20,132 nucleotides of DNA from Sutterellaceae bacterium (GTDB taxonomy: Bacteria > Pseudomonadota > Gammaproteobacteria > Burkholderiales > Burkholderiaceae_F). The DNA lies in contig JAUNOJ010000005.1 of assembly GCA_030531135.1 (NCBI GenBank), forward strand, positions 1-20,132. Direction: 5' to 3'. Of the stretch, positions 16,101 through 20,132 are shown piece after piece. The position numbers and the translations under genes were made by a program. Positions within the stretch are counted from its first letter, which is position 1, and each line of letters begins with the position of its first letter. The notes below the pieces were generated by a model. It did no database searches. It worked only from the letters and a program-made list of their open reading frames with translations, and was not told where the DNA came from.

Positions 16101-16578
16101 CCACAAGGTCGGCTTCCAAATTTTCGGTGCGAATCGTTTGACCGACCTTAAAGAAGAACGTGTTACCCGTGACAAAACTCTTGGGGCTGATTTTTTGCGC
16201 AGCGGTCACGGCTGTCGCAATCAGTGCGTTGACGCCAGAGCCTTTGGAAGAGAGGCTTAAGCGATAAAGCGTTTCGATACGTTCGCTCACCAAGTCCGCA
16301 TGCGGGCTCATGGTGTCGTAGGGCAGCGTTTCCCAATCGGGGAAGGCCACGGCCGAGAGTTCTGGATCAAGCCACGCCAATTCTTCGGTTAAGCGCGTCA
16401 CGTCGGAGGGTTGCGCACAAACCACCGCCACCGTTTTGCCGGCGCTTTTGGCCTTTTGAATCAAAGAGACTAGAGCTATGGAGTCTCCCGCACCTTTGGG
16501 CGCAGTGAGCTTAACTTTGGCGCCGACGGCAGGAAACTTGAAATCGGTAAAGAGGTCGGGATAAGCGACTTTGGACAT
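13111..16578 (-). CDS. mfd: Transcription-repair coupling factor Mfd
   Basis: 1155 residues, the normal length (about 1150 in Escherichia coli). Mfd removes RNA polymerase stalled at DNA lesions and recruits UvrA for nucleotide excision repair. The N-terminal UvrB-like region is present (FPDWETLPYDTMSPH). The CarD-like RNA-polymerase-interaction domain begins near LRAGDPVVHIEHGIGRY. The translocase motor has Walker A GDVGFGKTE (635-643) and Walker B DEEH (736-739). Motif VI and the TRG region are seen around HQLRGRVGRSHHQAYAYLL. A C-terminal regulatory domain completes it. No frameshift or missing motif is visible. The ATG at 16578 lacks a strong Shine-Dalgarno sequence. It is followed by serB. 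Confidence 0.97.
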   Translation of the reverse strand: MSKVAYPDLFTDFKFPAVGAKVKLTAPKGAGDSIALVSLIQKAKSAGKTVAVVCAQPSDVTRLTEELAWLDPELSAVAFPDWETLPYDTMSPHADLVSERIETLYRLSLSSKGSGVNALIATAVTAAQKISPKSFVTGNTFFFKVGQTIRTENLEADLVAAGYGRVEQVVAPGEFCVRGGIVDIFPMGVKAPLRLDLFDDEIESIKYFDPDSQRSTETTDNVRILPGHEFPIDDLSCQSFRQRWREAFSVDPNRCPVYKDIGNGVPSAGIEYYLPLFFEETATLADYLPEDAVIVTIGDVEGALTGFMTETRARWEFLSHDQERPALPPEALFQTSEAFYKTIAKFGRIALTTDEAGIGADVEIDRKAKDPAAKLKAFVETQRVRKAKTLIVASSRGREARLSELLREGKQELTSLEYFSDFLATDELVTTSISPLLTGFRLENPAVTVITENELYSVKATARRSRIKSRHTNVEAMIRDISELRAGDPVVHIEHGIGRYQGLETIVTSEGPAEFVSILYANDAKLFVPVAQLHLISRYTGMDSEHAPLHSLGRGDWEKARKKAAQKARDTAAELLHLYAMREARPGFVFNTEMADYEAFCEGFAFEETPDQATAIDAVIADMHSGRPMDRLVCGDVGFGKTEVALRAAFVAAMNGKQVAVLCPTTLLAEQHAQTFRDRFAAWPVKIAELSRFRSGKQTAEAIKGLAEGTVDIAIGTHQLLSEKVQFKRLGLVVIDEEHRFGVRQKERLKSLRSEVDVLTLTATPIPRTLAMSLDGIRDFSVIATAPQKRLAIKTFVRRESKELIREAVIRELKRGGQVYFLHNEVETILNRAEMLRDLIPEARVAVAHGQMAERELEGVMRDFYRQTYNLLVCTTIIETGIDVPIANTIIMHRADKFGLAQLHQLRGRVGRSHHQAYAYLLTPGEGGMTKNAERRLEAIQNLEDLGSGFYLAMHDLEIRGAGEVLGDSQSGEMAQVGFDLYNQMLQNAVRALKKGEDPQLEQPFATLTEINLHVPALLPDDYVGDVSARLGLYKRLAASETRTELEHVVDDLNDRFGKLPEAAKALIAVHRLRLDCKTIGIKKIDAAESMVIITFIAKPHFEPMKLIQMLQTRRDMRMLTGDKLKITAESHDLDSRLRVVRTVVNALLPPMKAE

Positions 16579-16841
16579 GGCGATGAATGAGTGCGCAAAA
16601 ACGCGTTAGACAGTCGGGCAAACGAACAAAAACCAAGCGAGTAGTTTAACGGCTTTGCGCGTTGCAATAAAGGGCAGGAGAGGGAATTTTGCCGATCGTT
16701 ACTGTTTTTGGCGGCGATGTCAGTCTATGCCAAGTGTCGCCATTTCGATACTGTCGTAAAAAAGCATCTGTTCTGTATTGTTGCTTTGTCTTCGGTTATT
16801 TGGTACAACGGAATATATCCATTACAAACAGGATATTTTGT

Positions 16842-16870
16842 TTGACAACGGTTTTTGCCGTTTTCATCAT
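16842..16870 (+). promoter_or_regulatory. Putative promoter of the second autotransporter
   Basis: A consensus -35 TTGACA (16842-16847), then 17 bp, then CATCAT (16865-16870, 4 of 6 matches to TATAAT). The spacer holds a short dyad AACGG/CCGTT. The leader to ATG 17067 would be about 190 nt, which is long. Confidence 0.45.
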
Positions 16871-16893
16871 AAGTAGTTTTGTTACGACATTCA

Positions 16894-16915
16894 GTCGCAC
16901 TTCGCGACATTTTTT
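16894..16915 (+). terminator. Short terminator-like hairpin in the leader of the second autotransporter
   Basis: GTCGC (16894-16898), loop ACTTC, GCGAC (16904-16908), then A and six T (16910-16915). It lies about 20 nt after the predicted transcription start, so it could act as an attenuator or end an upstream transcript. The stem is only 5 bp, so efficiency is uncertain. Confidence 0.4.
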
Positions 16916-17027
16916 AAGCAACTCCCGCGATCACAGGTGAAGGGAGAGAAATCATTTTCTGATCTCAAATGCGTTGCTTCGGGAATCAAACCTTGTCCTT
17001 CAAGAAGGTTGTCATTTACCCCGGCAT

Positions 17028-17046
17028 TTCCGTCTATGCAACGGAA
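17028..17046 (+). promoter_or_regulatory. Leader hairpin just upstream of the autotransporter ribosome site
   Basis: TTCCGT (17028-17033) pairs with ACGGAA (17041-17046) around a 7-nt loop. It ends 9 nt before the AAGAG ribosome site (17056-17060). An upstream alternative pairing (AACCTT 16989-16994 with AAGGTT 17005-17010) also exists. Confidence 0.3.
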
Positions 17047-17066
17047 GTCCATCTCAAGAGATCATC

Positions 17067-19958
17067 ATGAAAATCAAATACCCCAACCCCGATCGCCCCT
17101 TCATTGGCAAGGGTTTTTCCACAACCAAGAATTTCTCACCGAGACACAATCTTGTCTCTTCACTCGTGTGTCTATCCGTTTGTAGCTTTACCTCCGGTGT
17201 CGTCTCGGCCGAAAACGATCCCGTCAATCTTTGTGCCGGAGACCGTTGTGTCAGTAGCTACAACGTTCTAACCGATCTTGCCGAAATATCCGGTGGGAAT
17301 GTCGCAGCGGGTCACATTGAGGTCACCGGTGGCTTTTCGGATTTGACAGCCAACGGCAATACGGTCACACTCGACTCCTTTGACGACTCTGCACTCAAGC
17401 ATGTCTTTGGCGCCAGAATCAGCAATAAAAGGACCCCGGACAGTAATACTGCGCATACCTATGCCACAGCCAACGGCAACACGGTCAGAATCTCGAGTAT
17501 GGAATTTACCAGCGGTAACGGCGGTGACAGTAACGGCGCCGTTTACGGAGCCTTCAATTGGGTCTCGGAAAACGGCATCTCGGTCGTTGACGTCCCTTAC
17601 GAGGTCATCACTCGGGCAATCGGAAACAAAGTCTATATTGAGGATTCTTCCATTGCCGGCAATGTATACGGGGCAATGTCTTACGCTTCAATTCTTCGTA
17701 TAGAACCGGGAGCGACGAAAGCCTTGTCGCACGCTTTTGCCGATGACAACCACCTATCTCTGACCGGAACAGCACTTGAAAACAAAACGCAAGGGATGCT
17801 GATCGGCGGCAAGAGCTGGTTATATACCGCTAAGGATCATGGTAGTGGCGACGATATCGTGACCGGCTTTGCAACAGCCAAGGGCAATACCGTCTCGGTT
17901 TCAGGCTATCAAGTCGAAGGTTATCCGAGTCACAACGGCTCGGGCTCCTTGGTGCCCGGAACGGTGATCGGCGGTTGGGCGAGACTCAACATTAATGACG
18001 GCAGTGTGCGCTATCCGTCCGTGACAGCAAACGCCGATAACAATCAAGTTGAGGTCAAAGACGGGACAAGCGTTGCCGGTGATGTCAAGGGTGGCACGGC
18101 AGAAGTCGGTTACCGCAACGAATATTTGTCTCCAAACGAGAAAGCAAACGGTAAGGTGTATGTGACCGAAGCTCTGGCCACGGCAAGCGGCAACCAAGTT
18201 TGGGTGATCGGCGACTCGCAAGCCTCCGACCAAACAAAGGTCGTCGGCAGTGTCTATGGCGGCCACGTGATCACGTCAAGCGCCCAAAAAATTTATGCAA
18301 CACTACAAGAGAATATCGTGACGATTGACGGCGCAAGTGTGGGAGGGTCTATTTACGGTGCCGTATTTGGTTTGCCTGAGTCGGAAACCGAAAATATCGT
18401 TCTCACAGAAGCAACGCTCAATTTGAGCGGCAACACCGTTTTGATCCAAAATGAAGCGACGATTGATGGCAACGTCTACGGCGCCTACGTTCAAACCCAA
18501 TTCGATAGTGCGAAGATTGCCGAAACCCAAAATGTTCAAGTCACAGATAACACCGTCCTTGTTCGAGGCAACATTCATTTGGACAATGCCGAGCTCTACG
18601 GTAGCAATCTGAGTGTCGATCATGGCAATCAGTCCGGCAATCAACTCGAGATGACAGGTTACTCGGGCAGTATGAAAAACATCACCAACTTCAATGGCGT
18701 TTCGCTTGACCTCAACGGCTTGGCACTCAAAGAAAACGAAGCCGTTGTGACGCTGACCGAAGGGCAGACCGATTTGTCAGCCACCGCCGTCAATATTTTC
18801 ACTTCTTCGACCGATCGTATTGTGACGGCGACCGGAGACTTGGCGCAGCGCTACGAACTCATTGCCAATACCGATACCGGCTTGTCGGCCGATGAAAGCA
18901 CGTTTGTCAATCGAACACTGACGGTGGCCAAGAGCTATTCGGTCGATGCCGTTTACAACATTGTCTACGACAACGAAAACAGTATCGATGCCGTTAGCAG
19001 CCACAACAAAGCGCGTCAGGGCACCGACATCTTTACCGAAGGTCGTTTGGCCGTTTCCGGATTATTGACTTCGGGCGCCGACTTTGCCTTGGATCGCAAA
19101 TTGGATTGCAGCATCAACAAAGACGGCACGATTCCGGAGCGTTGCGTCTACGTGGACATGCAGGCAGAAAAACTGCGCTACAAAACGAAGAACGACGCAA
19201 GACTGCGCACTACGGGCAGTCATTTGGTATTGGGTCTGAAGGGTAAGTTGAACGATCGCGAAGACATCGACAAAGACATCAACGGTGCTGTGTATTTCGA
19301 AGCCGGTCGCGCCAACTTGCGCGCCACCAACGACTGGGCCAAGGGCGAGGGCGATTCCGAATACTACGGCCTGGGTTTGATCGGCGAGTACCGTCAGCAT
19401 GAAGGGAGCATGAAGGGCTCCTACATCCAGTTGCACGGTCGTATCGGTCAGGTCTCAAACGACTTGAATGCCGCCTTTATCGGAGCCGGTGACGGCAGTG
19501 CCGGATATGATGAGACAAGCACCTATTGGGGCTACGGGGTTGAAATCGGTTACCGTTGGGTCACGAGCGAGTCGACGCGTCTGGACTTGGCGGCTCGCTA
19601 CCGCAGTCTGACGGTAGAAGGCTTTGACAGCACGATCGCGGGTGACCGTTACGAAATCGACGATGTCGAAAGTCGCCGCACACATTTGGGTGCGCGCTTT
19701 AATTATGTCGGGCACAAGAATGTCGTCCCATATGTAGGCCTGGCTTGGGAATACGAGTTCGGTGCCAAGGCCAACGGTCATGTCGCAGGTTTGGCATTGG
19801 CTGAAGACAGTTTGAAGGGGAGCACCGGAGTCGGCGAAATCGGCGTTAAGGTCAGCCCTTCCGAGGGCAGTCCCTGGACGATTGACGGCAGCCTCAAGGG
19901 CTACTTCGGTCGCACCGAAGGTGTGGCGGCTTCGCTTTACGTGAGCTACTTGTTCTAA
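17067..19958 (+). CDS. Autotransporter with repeat-built passenger (963 aa)
   Basis: Start set at ATG 17067, with AAGAG six bases upstream. The N-terminus has a long polar stretch of about 28 residues before the hydrophobic core, and cleavage is likely after residue 48 (GVVSA|EN). This resembles the extended signal peptides of some large autotransporters. The passenger (about residues 50-640) is built from recurring units in which a GN-x-V-x-I strand is followed by a turn and a (G)xVYGA strand. Examples are GNKVYIEDSSIAGNVYGAMS, ENIVTIDGASVGGSIYGAV and GNTVLIQNEATIDGNVYGAY. This pattern suits a beta-helix. A linker (HNKARQGTDIFTEGRLAVSG) leads into a C-terminal barrel of about 280 residues ending LYVSYLF with terminal Phe. 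It is a type V surface protein, probably adhesive; ligand unknown. The passenger shares no obvious repeats with the 4213-6879 protein. Confidence 0.9.
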   Translation: MKIKYPNPDRPFIGKGFSTTKNFSPRHNLVSSLVCLSVCSFTSGVVSAENDPVNLCAGDRCVSSYNVLTDLAEISGGNVAAGHIEVTGGFSDLTANGNTVTLDSFDDSALKHVFGARISNKRTPDSNTAHTYATANGNTVRISSMEFTSGNGGDSNGAVYGAFNWVSENGISVVDVPYEVITRAIGNKVYIEDSSIAGNVYGAMSYASILRIEPGATKALSHAFADDNHLSLTGTALENKTQGMLIGGKSWLYTAKDHGSGDDIVTGFATAKGNTVSVSGYQVEGYPSHNGSGSLVPGTVIGGWARLNINDGSVRYPSVTANADNNQVEVKDGTSVAGDVKGGTAEVGYRNEYLSPNEKANGKVYVTEALATASGNQVWVIGDSQASDQTKVVGSVYGGHVITSSAQKIYATLQENIVTIDGASVGGSIYGAVFGLPESETENIVLTEATLNLSGNTVLIQNEATIDGNVYGAYVQTQFDSAKIAETQNVQVTDNTVLVRGNIHLDNAELYGSNLSVDHGNQSGNQLEMTGYSGSMKNITNFNGVSLDLNGLALKENEAVVTLTEGQTDLSATAVNIFTSSTDRIVTATGDLAQRYELIANTDTGLSADESTFVNRTLTVAKSYSVDAVYNIVYDNENSIDAVSSHNKARQGTDIFTEGRLAVSGLLTSGADFALDRKLDCSINKDGTIPERCVYVDMQAEKLRYKTKNDARLRTTGSHLVLGLKGKLNDREDIDKDINGAVYFEAGRANLRATNDWAKGEGDSEYYGLGLIGEYRQHEGSMKGSYIQLHGRIGQVSNDLNAAFIGAGDGSAGYDETSTYWGYGVEIGYRWVTSESTRLDLAARYRSLTVEGFDSTIAGDRYEIDDVESRRTHLGARFNYVGHKNVVPYVGLAWEYEFGAKANGHVAGLALAEDSLKGSTGVGEIGVKVSPSEGSPWTIDGSLKGYFGRTEGVAASLYVSYLF

Positions 19959-19969
19959 AATCGGCTCGT

Positions 19970-20041
19970 ATTATTTGAAAGTGCATAACGATACTTGCAT
20001 GAAAGCCGTGATGTTGAGTCACGGCTTTCCTATCAAATAAT
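19970..20041 (+). terminator. Nested inverted repeats; inner hairpin probably terminates the second autotransporter
   Basis: The inner stem is a perfect 11-bp pair, GAAAGCCGTGA (20001-20011) with TCACGGCTTTC (20019-20029), around a 7-nt loop. An outer perfect 9-bp pair, ATTATTTGA (19970-19978) with TCAAATAAT (20033-20041), encloses it. There is no long T-run after the inner stem, so termination may be imperfect. Confidence 0.6.
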
Positions 20042-20058
20042 TTAGAGGGCAATAGATC

Positions 20059-20132
20059 ATGCAACTTGAGAAGAGACGCCTAAAAGACGGCTCAGAAAAT
20101 TCTCAACACGCGGCTAAATTTGACCGTAAGCT
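20059..20132 (+). CDS. Start of an unknown protein, truncated by the window end
   Basis: ATG 20059 is preceded by AGAGGG (20044-20049) at a spacing of 9 bases. The frame stays open to the end and reads MQLEKRRLKDGSENSQHAAK and onward, basic and polar. Only about 24 residues are visible, so no family can be named. No signal peptide is apparent in what is seen. It may share the transcript of the autotransporter if the preceding hairpin leaks. Confidence 0.5.
   Translation, partial: MQLEKRRLKDGSENSQHAAKFDRK

Larger units (their letters stand above)
16579..17066. other. 488-bp regulatory intergenic region between mfd and the second autotransporter
   Basis: It separates two divergent genes. The left ~100 bp should hold the mfd promoter, but no convincing box pair was found. 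The right part holds a promoter, a terminator-like hairpin and a leader hairpin (listed separately). It also has an imperfect dyad AATATATCC (16812-16820) / GGATATTTT (16831-16839; 8 of 9 positions) just upstream of the -35 box. The region is AT-rich compared with mfd. No convincing gene was found in it. Confidence 0.6.

Noticed and set aside
16689..16940. 83-codon frame with TTG start and an AGGAG-like sequence upstream
   Set aside because: It runs through the probable promoter and terminator hairpin of the second autotransporter, has a rare start codon and a low-complexity composition with no recognisable domain.
16974..17066. Upstream TTG start adding 31 residues to the second autotransporter
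   Set aside because: It would bury the signal peptide; ATG 17067 has a ribosome-site-like AAGAG and gives a proper signal sequence.

Overview
This window looks like the chromosome of a gut-associated betaproteobacterium of the order Burkholderiales, most plausibly a Sutterellaceae member (Sutterella, Parasutterella or a relative). That placement is inferred from gene style: long type V autotransporters, the mfd-serB pair, and alternating moderate-GC and AT-rich stretches. No rRNA or other marker gene is present to prove it, and I see no tRNA, rRNA or CRISPR array.

Layout. 2-1344 (+): the 3' part of a hemolysin III/TrhA membrane protein, translationally coupled to a GNAT acetyltransferase. 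1348-3955 (-): an IS1634-type transposase derivative that keeps both ends but has lost its catalytic core, a 100-residue acidic protein with its own promoter, and an AlbA_2/winged-helix regulator preceded by a 14-bp inverted repeat that looks like its operator. 4078-6879 (+): an 888-residue autotransporter whose putative promoter has a run of nine G between the -35 and -10 elements, the layout expected of a phase-variable promoter. 7026-9684 (+): a copper-exporting CopA ATPase with a CopZ-like metal-binding domain fused to its C-terminus; a ribosome binding site and ATG survive at the fusion point. 9762-12117 (-): two tandem, related proteins combining PKD-like folds with leucine-rich '(I/V)PexLF' repeats, both without a visible signal peptide. 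12204-16578 (-): serB and mfd, housekeeping genes in one probable operon. 16579-17066: a 488-bp regulatory gap with a promoter, a terminator-like hairpin and a further leader hairpin. 17067-19958 (+): a second, 963-residue autotransporter with a repeat-built passenger. 19970-20041: nested inverted repeats, then the start of an unknown gene running off the end.

How it fits together. Two surface-exposed autotransporters flank copper export and housekeeping genes, and each has an elaborate promoter/leader. The most interesting items are the G-tract promoter with its surrounding inverted repeat, the copA-copZ fusion with a retained internal start, and the PKD/leucine-rich pair. All functional statements come from reading the sequence and family knowledge; no database search was run.
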